Positions 7,375-14,796 of a stretch of DNA of 20,094 bases are shown here, piece by piece. A program made the position numbers and the translations under genes. The DNA is taken from positions 1-20,094 of the forward strand of contig CAIXUF010000764.1 of assembly GCA_903922535.1 (NCBI GenBank), given 5' to 3'. Under the pieces are notes generated by a model. It worked only from the letters and a program-made list of their open reading frames with translations, ran no database searches and had not been told where the DNA came from. This DNA comes from Candidatus Hydrogenedentota bacterium. GTDB lineage: Bacteria > Hydrogenedentota > Hydrogenedentia > Hydrogenedentiales > CAITNO01. Each line of letters opens with the position of its first letter. The stretch's first letter is position 1.

Positions 7375-9255
7375 TTGGTGGAGTACGAGCGCGAATACAG
7401 CGACATCAACGAAACCATACTGGCGCCGCTGCGCCCGCCCCGCGCGGGATACGTGGTGGCGATGGCGGTGTTGGCGTCGACCATCCTCTGGGCCTTCACC
7501 TGCTGGACCTACCAGGTAAACACCGGCATGGGCGTTACCGGGCTCGGCCACCCGGTCGGGTGGGGTGTGTACATCGGCAACTTCGTGTTCTGGGTGGGAA
7601 TTGCGCACTCCGGCACGCTCATCTCCGCCATTCTTTTCCTGGTTCGATCCCGCTGGCGCACGGCCGTGGCGCGCAGCGCCGAGGCCATGACCGTCTTCGC
7701 CGTGATGACGGCAGGACTGTTCCCGCTCATCCATCTGGGCCGGTTGTGGGTCATCTACTACATTCTGCCCTACCCGTCGGTCCGGCAGCTCTGGCCCAAC
7801 TTTCTCAGCCCGCTCGTTTGGGACGTGGTGGCCGTTTCCACCTATTTCACGGTTAGTTCCATTTTCTTCTTCGTCGGCATGATTCCAGATCTCGCGGCCG
7901 CCCGCGACCGCTGCCGCGAACACCTGGGCAACGATCATCCCCAGACCTGGCTGTACCGCATCCTCTCGCTGGGCTGGACGGGCAACGGCAACCAGTGGCG
8001 CCACCACGGCCGCTCCTACCTGTTCTTTGCCGCGCTGGCCACGCCGCTGGTCATTTCGGTGCATTCGGTGGTGTCCTGGGACTTTGCCATGGGCCTGCTG
8101 CCCGGATGGCACACAACGATCTTCGCGCCCTACTTTGTGGCCGGCGCCATACATTCGGGCCTTGCGATGGTGCTGACGCTGCTGATTCCGCTGCGCTATC
8201 TGCTCCGCATGGAAAAGTACATCACTGTGGACCATTTCCGCGCCGTGGCGGAGACCATGCTGGTGACCACTGCCATCGTCGGGTACGCCTACCTGATTGA
8301 ACCCTTCATCGCCTGGTATTCCGGCAACCTGTACGAGCAGCAGTTTGCCTGGTGGCGGGTCACGGGCTGGATGTCTCTCGTCTACTGGTCGCTGCCGCTG
8401 CTGAACGTGGTGGTGCCCATGTTCTTCCTTTCCCGCCGGGTTCGGACAAACCTCAAGGCGCTGTTTGCGGTCTCCATCCTGGTGAACGTCGGCATGTGGC
8501 TGGAACGCGTCTTTATCGTCGTCGGCTCGACCTCGCACGATTTCCTGCCCCACAATTGGGGGCACTACTGGCCGTCCTGGGTGGAGATCAGCATCACCGT
8601 GGGCGCGTTCGCGTGGTTCTTCTTCCTGTTTCTTGCATTCACCAAGATTTGTCCGACCGTGGCCATCAGCGACGTGAAGGAGGACCTCGTGCGCGGGGAC
8701 AACCCCCACCATGATCTGGTCGACGAGGAACGGATTGGCCAAGGGCAGGACGGCGCGGCGCGGGTCTGGGCAATCTACGAGCGTCCCGAACAGCTCATCG
8801 AAGCGCTGAAGAAGGTACTGAGGGCCAAGTGCGGACGTGCGGAGGTCTACAGTCCCCGGCGTCTGCACGAGACCGAGGCGATTCTTGGGCGCGGTCCGAG
8901 TCTCGTTCGGCTTTGGACGCTGATTGGTGCGCTTTCGGGCTGTGCCGGGGGCTTTGCCCTCGCGACCTACGCCGCGTCGGTGAACCAGATTATCACGGGC
9001 GGCAAACCGGCGGTGTCCCTGATCCCCTTCTGCGTGATCGGTTTCGAGGGCACCATCCTGCTCGGCACTTTGGGCAACTTCCTCGGCATGCTCGTCAATT
9101 CACGGCTTGGACGGGTGCCGGTTCCCGAGGGTTATGATCCGCGCCTGAGCCGGGACCGCTACGGCATGCTGATCGCATGTCCGGCGGAAAACCTGGAGAA
9201 GACACGAAACGTCCTGGATGCAACGGCGGCGGAGAAGATCCATGTGGTGGCATGA
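7375..9255 (+). CDS. actCD: fused ActC-ActD: NrfD-like membrane subunit plus DUF3341 domain
   Basis: A 626-residue membrane protein. Residues about 25-430 are an NrfD/PsrC-like multi-spanning quinol-binding subunit (ActC). It shows the typical FVFWVGIAHSGTLIS helix, the GLFPLIHLGR loop, and SVVSWDFAMGLLPGWHTTIFAPYF followed by AGAIHSGLAM. After a charged linker (about 433-458), residues about 460-626 are the DUF3341 domain of ActD. This begins with an alpha/beta part (RVWAIYERPEQLIEAL), then two membrane helices, then a conserved PEGYDPRLSRDRYG and IACPAEN tail. ActC and ActD are normally separate proteins, so the fusion is unusual. The start is TTG 7375 or GTG 7378, with AAGGA at 7364-7368; no ATG fits. 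The 3' end overlaps actF by 14 nt. Confidence 0.92.
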   Translation: MVEYEREYSDINETILAPLRPPRAGYVVAMAVLASTILWAFTCWTYQVNTGMGVTGLGHPVGWGVYIGNFVFWVGIAHSGTLISAILFLVRSRWRTAVARSAEAMTVFAVMTAGLFPLIHLGRLWVIYYILPYPSVRQLWPNFLSPLVWDVVAVSTYFTVSSIFFFVGMIPDLAAARDRCREHLGNDHPQTWLYRILSLGWTGNGNQWRHHGRSYLFFAALATPLVISVHSVVSWDFAMGLLPGWHTTIFAPYFVAGAIHSGLAMVLTLLIPLRYLLRMEKYITVDHFRAVAETMLVTTAIVGYAYLIEPFIAWYSGNLYEQQFAWWRVTGWMSLVYWSLPLLNVVVPMFFLSRRVRTNLKALFAVSILVNVGMWLERVFIVVGSTSHDFLPHNWGHYWPSWVEISITVGAFAWFFFLFLAFTKICPTVAISDVKEDLVRGDNPHHDLVDEERIGQGQDGAARVWAIYERPEQLIEALKKVLRAKCGRAEVYSPRRLHETEAILGRGPSLVRLWTLIGALSGCAGGFALATYAASVNQIITGGKPAVSLIPFCVIGFEGTILLGTLGNFLGMLVNSRLGRVPVPEGYDPRLSRDRYGMLIACPAENLEKTRNVLDATAAEKIHVVA

Positions 9256-10420
9256 CCCCAGGCTGCAAAAAGCGCACGAACACGCGCGCCGATTGGGCGC
9301 GTGGGGCAATATGCTGCTGCTTGGCCTGTTCGTCTGGCTTCTTTGCATGGCTTTCGGCGACGCGCACCGCGCGTGGCGTGCGGTGCTGATCAACTTCATC
9401 TACTTCACACCGCTTGCGGTGGGCATGGTGGTGTGGCCCGCGGCGATTATCGCCGCGCGCGGCGAGCACTGGCTGACGGATCGCCTGCGCCGCACCGCGC
9501 TGTTGTCCGTGGGCTTTGCGCCGGTCTGCCTTGCGGCTTTCTTCCTGCTGTGGCTGGGGCGGAACTGGTGGGCCGGATGGCTCCACGACGCCCACCTGAC
9601 CAACGGGGCGTGGCTGAACTCATGGTTCCTGTTCTCACGGGACGCCGTCGCATTGGTCCTGTTGTGGGGAATGGCCACCTGGTTTGCCCAGGACACCCGT
9701 CCGCAGCCGGACAAGGGCCGGGCGGGGTGGCTGGCCTTTGTCTATTGTGCGGTCTTTTCCCTGCTCGGCTTCGACCTGGTGATGGCGCTCGATCCCCATT
9801 GGGTAAGTTCGCTGTTCGGGGGGTATTTCTTCATCACGGGCATGTACATTGCGGTCAACGGATGGACCTTCTCCGTGCTGCTGCTCGACCCGCCGGTGGG
9901 CGCGCCGCACCGTAAGGACATGGGCAAGCTGGTGGTGGCCTTCAGCCTGCTGTCCACCTACATGATGTTCTGCCAGTTGCTGCCCATCTGGTATGAGAGC
10001 CTGCCGGAGGAAGTCCGTTTCGTCATTCCGCGCCTGAGATACGCGCCCTGGAACAGGGTAAGCATGGTCCTGCTCCCCACGGTCTACCTCGGGCCGCTGG
10101 TGCTGCTGCTGTCGAACCGGCTCAAGGGCTCCATTTTCTATCTGCGCGCCGTCACACTGCTGGTGCTCGTGGGCATGTGGTTCGAGCGCTGGTGGCTGGT
10201 GACGCCCACGCTCGGCGGAAAGATGGTCCTCGGCCTGCCCGAAATCAGCATGACCGCCGCATTTCTCGCCGCATACATCCTCTCGCGAAGGTTTGGCGCA
10301 AGCCTGATCCCATACCCTGAAGAAGGCGCCCCCGGGAGCGTCGATTACTCGCGTGAAGGCGGTGGCATCCCTGCCGGCTGTGTTTGTGCTCCCGCGGTGG
10401 AGGAAGTCATTCATGACTGA
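9242..10420 (+). CDS. actF: alternative complex III subunit ActF (quinone-binding membrane subunit 2)
   Basis: A 392-residue polytopic membrane protein distantly related to ActC/NrfD and the second large membrane subunit of ACIII. The hydrophobic segments include INFIYFTPLAVGMVVWPAAI, a WFLFSRDAVALVLLWGMA segment and YCAVFSLLGFDLVMALDPHWVSSLFGGYFF. The last contains the conserved DLVMALDPHW...GGYFF motif of ActF proteins. Further helices follow, ending at about residue 355. The chosen ATG at 9242 has GGAG at 9231-9234, 7 nt upstream, and overlaps the end of actCD by 14 nt; an in-frame ATG at 9218 lacks support. In known ACIII structures ActC and ActF form the membrane core, so both halves of that core are present here. 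It overlaps the following pentaheme gene by 8 nt. Confidence 0.92.
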   Translation: MWWHDPRLQKAHEHARRLGAWGNMLLLGLFVWLLCMAFGDAHRAWRAVLINFIYFTPLAVGMVVWPAAIIAARGEHWLTDRLRRTALLSVGFAPVCLAAFFLLWLGRNWWAGWLHDAHLTNGAWLNSWFLFSRDAVALVLLWGMATWFAQDTRPQPDKGRAGWLAFVYCAVFSLLGFDLVMALDPHWVSSLFGGYFFITGMYIAVNGWTFSVLLLDPPVGAPHRKDMGKLVVAFSLLSTYMMFCQLLPIWYESLPEEVRFVIPRLRYAPWNRVSMVLLPTVYLGPLVLLLSNRLKGSIFYLRAVTLLVLVGMWFERWWLVTPTLGGKMVLGLPEISMTAAFLAAYILSRRFGASLIPYPEEGAPGSVDYSREGGGIPAGCVCAPAVEEVIHD

Positions 10421-10973
10421 ATTCCTCCAAAAACTGCGCGATCAATTGCACGTCTTCCTGCGCCTGCTGGGCGCGCGTTTCGCACTTGCTGGTGTGATCG
10501 GGCTGACCGGAATCGTTGTCGCCTTGACGGTCCTGCTCTTCTTCACCAGCCGGATCGGAGTGGCGCAGCCCATTCCTTTCAGCCATCGTTTCCATGCAGG
10601 CACAAAGCAGCTCAGTTGCGTGTTCTGCCATCCGGGCGTGCTGAAGACCGAGCGCGCCGGCGTGCCGCCGGTGGAGACCTGCATGCTCTGCCACAAGCGC
10701 CTCATCGTGACCCATCCGGAAATCAAGAAGCTCAAGGACTACTTCGACAGCGGCACGCCCATTCCCTGGGAACGGGTCAACCGCCTGAGCGAGTTTGCCT
10801 TCTTCAACCACGAGCGCCATATACGCGCCGGGTTCGACTGCGGCCGCTGCCACGGCGACGTGGCGGCGATGGACCGCGTCAGGCCGCCGGTTAAGCTGAA
10901 CAACATGGGCTTTTGTGTGCAATGTCACCGTGACGAGGAGTACTCCCACGATTGTCTGATATGTCACCGATAG
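10413..10973 (+). CDS. actA: pentaheme membrane-anchored cytochrome c, ActA-like
   Basis: A 186-residue multihaem cytochrome, the likely electron-collecting ActA subunit of ACIII. One N-terminal membrane helix (about 25-46) is followed by a periplasmic part with five CxxCH sites starting at Cys69, 90, 143, 168 and 181. It also contains the ActA-like stretches PIPFSHRFHAG and FFNHERHI, whose histidines can be distal ligands. Family members carry five haems, so the set is complete although the protein is short. The ATG at 10413 has GGAGGAAG 6 nt upstream and overlaps the actF stop in ATGACTGA. In classical clusters actA is the first gene; here it follows actF and overlaps ccoN by 13 nt. That placement would suit a direct contact between ACIII and the oxidase. 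Confidence 0.88.
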   Translation: MTEFLQKLRDQLHVFLRLLGARFALAGVIGLTGIVVALTVLLFFTSRIGVAQPIPFSHRFHAGTKQLSCVFCHPGVLKTERAGVPPVETCMLCHKRLIVTHPEIKKLKDYFDSGTPIPWERVNRLSEFAFFNHERHIRAGFDCGRCHGDVAAMDRVRPPVKLNNMGFCVQCHRDEEYSHDCLICHR

Positions 10974-12385
10974 GGGGCGGCGCCGCCGCCCTGAAATCCG
11001 GCTGGATGGAATGCTTCCGCCGGCCGCGCAGCGCGTCCCAGGCGTTCCTGATTGCAGGATGCGTCTGGTTCGTGGTCGGCGTGTCCTACGGGCTCATCTC
11101 CGCCATTAGCCTGGTCGCCCCGGAATTCTTCAACAACATTTCGTGGCTGGTGTTCGGGCGCACCCGGACGACCCACGTCAGCACGGTAGTCTTCGGCTTT
11201 ACGGTGACGGTGCTGCTGGGCGCGGGGCTGCACTACGTGCCGGCGCTGCTGCGCACGAAACTGTGGTCCGAGCCGCTCGGCTGGCTGGCGTTCCTGTTCT
11301 GGAACATCACCATCCTCAGTGGGCCGCTGACCTTCTCCTTCGGCTGGTCGCAGGGCCGCGAGTATGCCGAATACCTATGGATCTTCGACGTGTCGCTTGT
11401 GATCTCGGTGGTGCTGCTGCTGTTCAACATGCTGAAGACCGTCCAGTACCGCGAAGAGAAGACGCTGTATGTGTCGGTCTGGTATTTCGTGGGAATGCTG
11501 GTGTGGACCTGCGGCGTGTACCCCATCGGCAACGTGATGTGGCGTCCCGCCACGGGCGCGATGCCGGGCCTTATCGACTCCGTGTTCCTGTGGTTCTACG
11601 GCCACAACCTGCCCGGGCTCGTGCTGACGCCGCTCGCGGTGGGCGCGGCCTATTACGTGATTCCCCGGGTCACCAAAACCCCCCTGTGGTCGCACACGCT
11701 GTCGCTGTTCGGGTTTTGGCTGCTGGTGGCGCTCTACTCGCACATAGGCGGGCACCACATCCTGCAGGCGCCGATCCCCAACTGGCTCAAGGTTTACTCC
11801 GTGACCGATTCCATGGCGATGGTCATTCCCGTCGCGGTGGTGCTCATTAATCTCGGTCTGACCTCGCGCGAACGCGGCGGACTGCTGCTGCGCGACCCGG
11901 CCGGGCGCTTTGTGCTTGCCGGAATGATCTGGTATCTCCTTACCTGCATCCAGGGGCCGTTCCAGACGCTGCCCAGCGTGCAGACGGTCACCCATTTCAA
12001 CAACTGGACCGTCGGCCACGCGCACATTGCCATCGTGGGATTTGTGGGGTTCACCGCGCTGGGCACGCTCTGGCACATCCTGCCGCACGCCTGCGGCCGC
12101 AGACTGTACTCGGACAGGCTGGTCAACCTTCAGTTCGGGCTGATGATGATTGGCCTGGCGGGCTTCTTCAGCGTGCTCACGGCCGCGGGGCTCATCCAGG
12201 GTTCGGCGTGGAAGAACGGCGAGACCGTTTACAAGGTGCTGCCCCAGATCAGCCCCTATCTGGGACTGCGCGCCATGCTGGGCGTGCTCATCGTCACGGC
12301 GGCTGTGATCGGACTCTACAACGCGGTCAAGACGGTGACCTCCGGCGAGCCACTGGAGACGCGCGCCATGACTGAGGAGGAATAG
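10961..12385 (+). CDS. ccoN: cbb3-type cytochrome c oxidase subunit I (CcoN)
   Basis: The 474-residue catalytic subunit of a haem-copper oxygen reductase that reduces O2 to water at the inner membrane. All ligands can be placed: His72 (haem b), His215 and the pair His265/His266 (CuB), His353 (high-spin haem) and His355 (haem b). Tyr259 lies six residues before the HH pair, matching the helix-7 tyrosine that is cross-linked to a CuB histidine in cbb3 enzymes. The YGHN and NNWTVGHAH motifs are typical of the C family rather than aa3 oxidases. The ATG at 10961 overlaps the actA stop by 13 nt and has no close Shine-Dalgarno, which implies translational coupling; a TTG at 10952 is less likely. The gene ends 2 nt before ccoO. 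Confidence 0.94.
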   Translation: MSPIGGGAAALKSGWMECFRRPRSASQAFLIAGCVWFVVGVSYGLISAISLVAPEFFNNISWLVFGRTRTTHVSTVVFGFTVTVLLGAGLHYVPALLRTKLWSEPLGWLAFLFWNITILSGPLTFSFGWSQGREYAEYLWIFDVSLVISVVLLLFNMLKTVQYREEKTLYVSVWYFVGMLVWTCGVYPIGNVMWRPATGAMPGLIDSVFLWFYGHNLPGLVLTPLAVGAAYYVIPRVTKTPLWSHTLSLFGFWLLVALYSHIGGHHILQAPIPNWLKVYSVTDSMAMVIPVAVVLINLGLTSRERGGLLLRDPAGRFVLAGMIWYLLTCIQGPFQTLPSVQTVTHFNNWTVGHAHIAIVGFVGFTALGTLWHILPHACGRRLYSDRLVNLQFGLMMIGLAGFFSVLTAAGLIQGSAWKNGETVYKVLPQISPYLGLRAMLGVLIVTAAVIGLYNAVKTVTSGEPLETRAMTEEE

Positions 12386-12387
12386 GC

Positions 12388-13380
12388 ATGAAAGTTACGC
12401 CGGCCATCCTCGTCTTCGGCGGACTGATGGTGTTCTGGGCCTCCGTCGTCGCCATGGTCATCTTCCCGGTGCTGACCATGGACCGCTCGCCCTCCGATAT
12501 CTGGCGGCCCTGGACGGCCAAGGAACTTGAGGGCCACGACCTGTATGTGGGCAATGGATGCAGCTACTGCCATTCCCAGTTCGTTCGCGTGTTCGACTGG
12601 GATTTGGGTGCGGAGCGCATCGCGCAGCCGGGCGACTACGCCGGGCAGGAGCCGGCCATCCTGGGCACGGAGCGTACCGGTCCCGACCTGTCCGAGTCCG
12701 GCGGCGAGCACCCCGACGACTGGCACGTGGCCCATTTCACCGACCCGCGCCTGACCCGCCCCGAGTCGCTCATGCCGTCCTGGGAGTTCCTCGGCAGGGA
12801 CAAAATCGCGGCGCTGATCGCCTATGTTCAGGCGGAAGGCGGCAGGGAGGCGGACCCGCGCGTTGCCCGGCAGAAGGAATGGAAGGCCAAGGCGCTGGAT
12901 GCGTACCAATCCGGCCCGGACGCCAACATCCAATGGCTGCACAGCCAGGTGCCCGCAGTGTGGCAGCCCATGCCCAACCCCTATCCGGCCACCAAGGCCG
13001 ACTTGGCGCGCGGCCAGAAGATCTACCAGCAGTTCTGCATCAACTGCCACGGTCCCATGGGCGACGGAAACGGCATGGCCGCGCCGCACCTCAATCCGCC
13101 GCCGCTGAACTTCACGACGCTGCGCCGTCACCTGGTGGACAACAAGTACATCGGCGGCATCTTCTATTACCAGATCATGAACGGCATCACCGGCACGGCC
13201 ATGCCCTACTTCAAGCGCGAGCTGGAATCGGAGAAGATCTGGGACGTCTCCAACTATCTGGCGGTCATGTTCCTGGGATACACGGACGCGAATATTGAGC
13301 CGCGCGGCATTGACGCGGCCTATGAGCCCGTGTGGCAGAACAGCTACGAGCCGCCGGAACCACCGAAGGAGGCGCAATGA
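12388..13380 (+). CDS. ccoO: CcoO-like subunit with an extra C-terminal cytochrome c domain
   Basis: A 330-residue dihaem cytochrome c subunit. An N-terminal membrane helix (about 5-30) is followed by a CcoO-type domain with C58-SYC-H, a GCSYCHSQFVR core, and RTGPDLSESGG plus DDWHVAHFTDP motifs. Its likely axial methionine is in LMPSWEFL. A linker (about 150-200) leads to a second class I cytochrome c domain with C217-INC-H-G, GDGNGMAAPHLNPPPLNF, and a likely axial methionine in GTAMPYF. The second domain resembles those of CcoP. No separate ccoP follows, so this gene may merge the CcoO and CcoP roles. A strong GAGGAGG (12374-12380) precedes the ATG, and the 3' end overlaps the next gene as ATGA. 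Confidence 0.88.
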   Translation: MKVTPAILVFGGLMVFWASVVAMVIFPVLTMDRSPSDIWRPWTAKELEGHDLYVGNGCSYCHSQFVRVFDWDLGAERIAQPGDYAGQEPAILGTERTGPDLSESGGEHPDDWHVAHFTDPRLTRPESLMPSWEFLGRDKIAALIAYVQAEGGREADPRVARQKEWKAKALDAYQSGPDANIQWLHSQVPAVWQPMPNPYPATKADLARGQKIYQQFCINCHGPMGDGNGMAAPHLNPPPLNFTTLRRHLVDNKYIGGIFYYQIMNGITGTAMPYFKRELESEKIWDVSNYLAVMFLGYTDANIEPRGIDAAYEPVWQNSYEPPEPPKEAQ

Positions 13381-13586
13381 GCATCAGCGCGACATTCGCA
13401 ATCATCTGGATTGCCTTCACGGTGGCTTCTTTTCTTGTTGCCGTCCCAATATTGATATGGGCCGTGAAATCCGGCCAGTTTGCCGACAAGGATCACGCGC
13501 GCTGGCTGCCGCTGCTGAGCGACGGCCCCAAGGCAGACCCGCCGAAAGGCGAGGGACAGGGGGGCGGCGGCGATGTTCTATCTTAG
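13377..13586 (+). CDS. CcoS-like small membrane protein
   Basis: A 69-residue protein with one hydrophobic helix (about 5-29) directly followed by WAVKSGQFADKD. This closely resembles the W-A-V-x-S-G-Q-F-D-D signature of CcoS, the small cbb3 assembly protein linked to cofactor insertion. The usual C-terminal ILFDD is replaced by a WLPLLSDG stretch and a glycine-rich tail. The start ATG overlaps the ccoO stop (ATGA), with GGAGG at 13368-13372. It could alternatively be a CcoQ-type structural subunit. The fit to CcoS is moderate. Confidence 0.6.
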   Translation: MSISATFAIIWIAFTVASFLVAVPILIWAVKSGQFADKDHARWLPLLSDGPKADPPKGEGQGGGGDVLS

Positions 13587-13845
13587 CGTCTGGCAAAACG
13601 AGGTGATTTTGGCGATGCTGGGCGCGGGAACGCTCCTGGCGCTCGGCATCGTGCTAACGTATCTGGAATTCTGGCGTTCCCGCGGAGAGGCCGCCCCGGA
13701 GGCTTCCGGCGAGGCTCCCCGCGAAACGCTGGCAGTGTGGTTCTTGTCGCATGTGTCCTGGGTACTCGTGGTCATCGCCGCGGGCGCGGGCATCTGGGGC
13801 CTTCTTTACGCGATCGACATGATCGCGCATCCGCCGAACTGGTAA
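13573..13845 (+). CDS. small two-helix membrane protein of the oxidase operon
   Basis: A 90-residue protein I do not recognise. It has two predicted membrane helices (about 11-32 and 56-82) separated by a polar, Glu/Ala/Pro-rich loop, and ends with DMIAHPPNW. It overlaps the upstream CcoS-like gene by 14 nt and is followed after 7 nt by another small membrane protein. The position suggests an accessory subunit of the ACIII-oxidase assembly or an assembly factor. The protein has no cysteines, and no haem motif or metal-binding motif is visible. Confidence 0.7.
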   Translation: MFYLSVWQNEVILAMLGAGTLLALGIVLTYLEFWRSRGEAAPEASGEAPRETLAVWFLSHVSWVLVVIAAGAGIWGLLYAIDMIAHPPNW

Positions 13846-13852
13846 ACACGCA

Positions 13853-14179
13853 ATGATTGGACACGAAGAACACAGAGCCATTCCGCAGTGGCTAAGCTGG
13901 ACGCTGCTGGTGCTGCTGACCTGCGCCATTGTGTCGTGGTGCATGTTCCTGATGATGATGGTCATGGACGCGCCGCGCGAATGGGACTTTGGCGCGTTCT
14001 CGGATGTGCCCGGACAGTCGGTCTACTCGACGCAACCCTCCCTGCCGCGGTTCAATTCAAAGATTGTGCCGCGGTTTGATCCGAAGCTCGTGCCGCTGCA
14101 GATGCCCAAACTGCCAGAGGCCAAGCGTTCCCCCAAGATCTCTGAAATGGCTGGACAGCCGGGAGGGGCGCGGCCATGA
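13853..14179 (+). CDS. small single-helix membrane protein of the oxidase operon
   Basis: A 108-residue protein not matched to a family I can name. A single membrane helix (about 12-36) follows a short polar head. The rest is a Pro/Lys/Arg-rich tail on the periplasmic side, beginning DAPREWDFGAFSDVPGQSVY. The tail contains near-repeats NSKIVPRFDPKLVPL and MPKLPEAKR, suggesting an extended binding segment rather than a folded domain. Its 3' end overlaps the next cytochrome gene as ATGA, so it is probably co-translated. No clear Shine-Dalgarno precedes the ATG, but it starts only 7 nt after the previous stop. A role as a tether or small subunit of the supercomplex is inference. Confidence 0.68.
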   Translation: MIGHEEHRAIPQWLSWTLLVLLTCAIVSWCMFLMMMVMDAPREWDFGAFSDVPGQSVYSTQPSLPRFNSKIVPRFDPKLVPLQMPKLPEAKRSPKISEMAGQPGGARP

Positions 14180-14712
14180 ACCCTGTGGCGAAACTCGCGG
14201 TGCTTCTGGCCATTCCCATACTGCTTGCGGCGGCCGCCGCGGTTTCCGTGATGGGCTATGTGCTCTACGAGGGCCCGCGCATGCGCATGCAGCCCAACGT
14301 GCGCGCCTGGCAGGCCGAGGTGCCGCCCATGCCGGCGGGTGCTGTTCCGGCAAGCACGCCCGACGCCTCCCCCAACGGCAAGGCACCCTCCGCCGAAGCG
14401 GCGGCTGGCATGGCCAACCCGGTCCCGGCCTCGGAGGAAAGCATCGCACGCGGCAAAGTCTACTACCAGTACTACTGCGTCTTCTGCCACGGCGACGCCG
14501 GCGACGGGAACGGGCCGGTCGGCCAGAGCTACGTGCCCAAGCCGGCTGATCTGCGCTCACCCAAGGTTGGCGCCTACGCCGATGGACAGGTGCTGCGCGC
14601 CATGCTGACCGGCGTTGGGCACGAGCCGGTGCTCGAAAGAGTGGTGCCCGACGAACACCGCTGGCCGCTGGTGAATTACGTCCGCACCCTGGCCGTGCTG
14701 CCCAAGAAATAG
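14176..14712 (+). CDS. actE: membrane-anchored monohaem cytochrome c, ActE-like
   Basis: A 178-residue cytochrome. An N-terminal membrane helix (about 5-30) is followed by an Ala/Pro-rich linker (about 44-85) and a class I cytochrome c domain. The haem site is C101-VFC-H105-G with the GDGNGPVGQSYVPKPADL motif; the axial methionine is probably Met143, in RAMLTG. This resembles the monohaem ActE subunit of ACIII clusters, although ActE is often a lipoprotein and no lipobox is present here. The long flexible linker would let the haem domain swing between the pentaheme subunit and the CcoO domains. The start overlaps the upstream stop as ATGA. It is the last gene of the tightly coupled operon; 84 nt separate it from the cupin gene. 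Confidence 0.82.
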   Translation: MNPVAKLAVLLAIPILLAAAAAVSVMGYVLYEGPRMRMQPNVRAWQAEVPPMPAGAVPASTPDASPNGKAPSAEAAAGMANPVPASEESIARGKVYYQYYCVFCHGDAGDGNGPVGQSYVPKPADLRSPKVGAYADGQVLRAMLTGVGHEPVLERVVPDEHRWPLVNYVRTLAVLPKK

Positions 14713-14796
14713 AGCCTGTAAAAGGGGTGTTAGCCGTAGTGGAAGGAGGGGGAGAAAGTTTGACTTGCGCGGCGAACCGGGCAGAAGGAAGTTGAA

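Noticed and set aside
7333..8868. 511-codon open frame on the minus strand opposite actCD
   Set aside because: It is a shadow of a high-GC gene: the product is rich in His, Arg, Gly and Gln with no domain, while the + strand encodes an unmistakable ActC-ActD.
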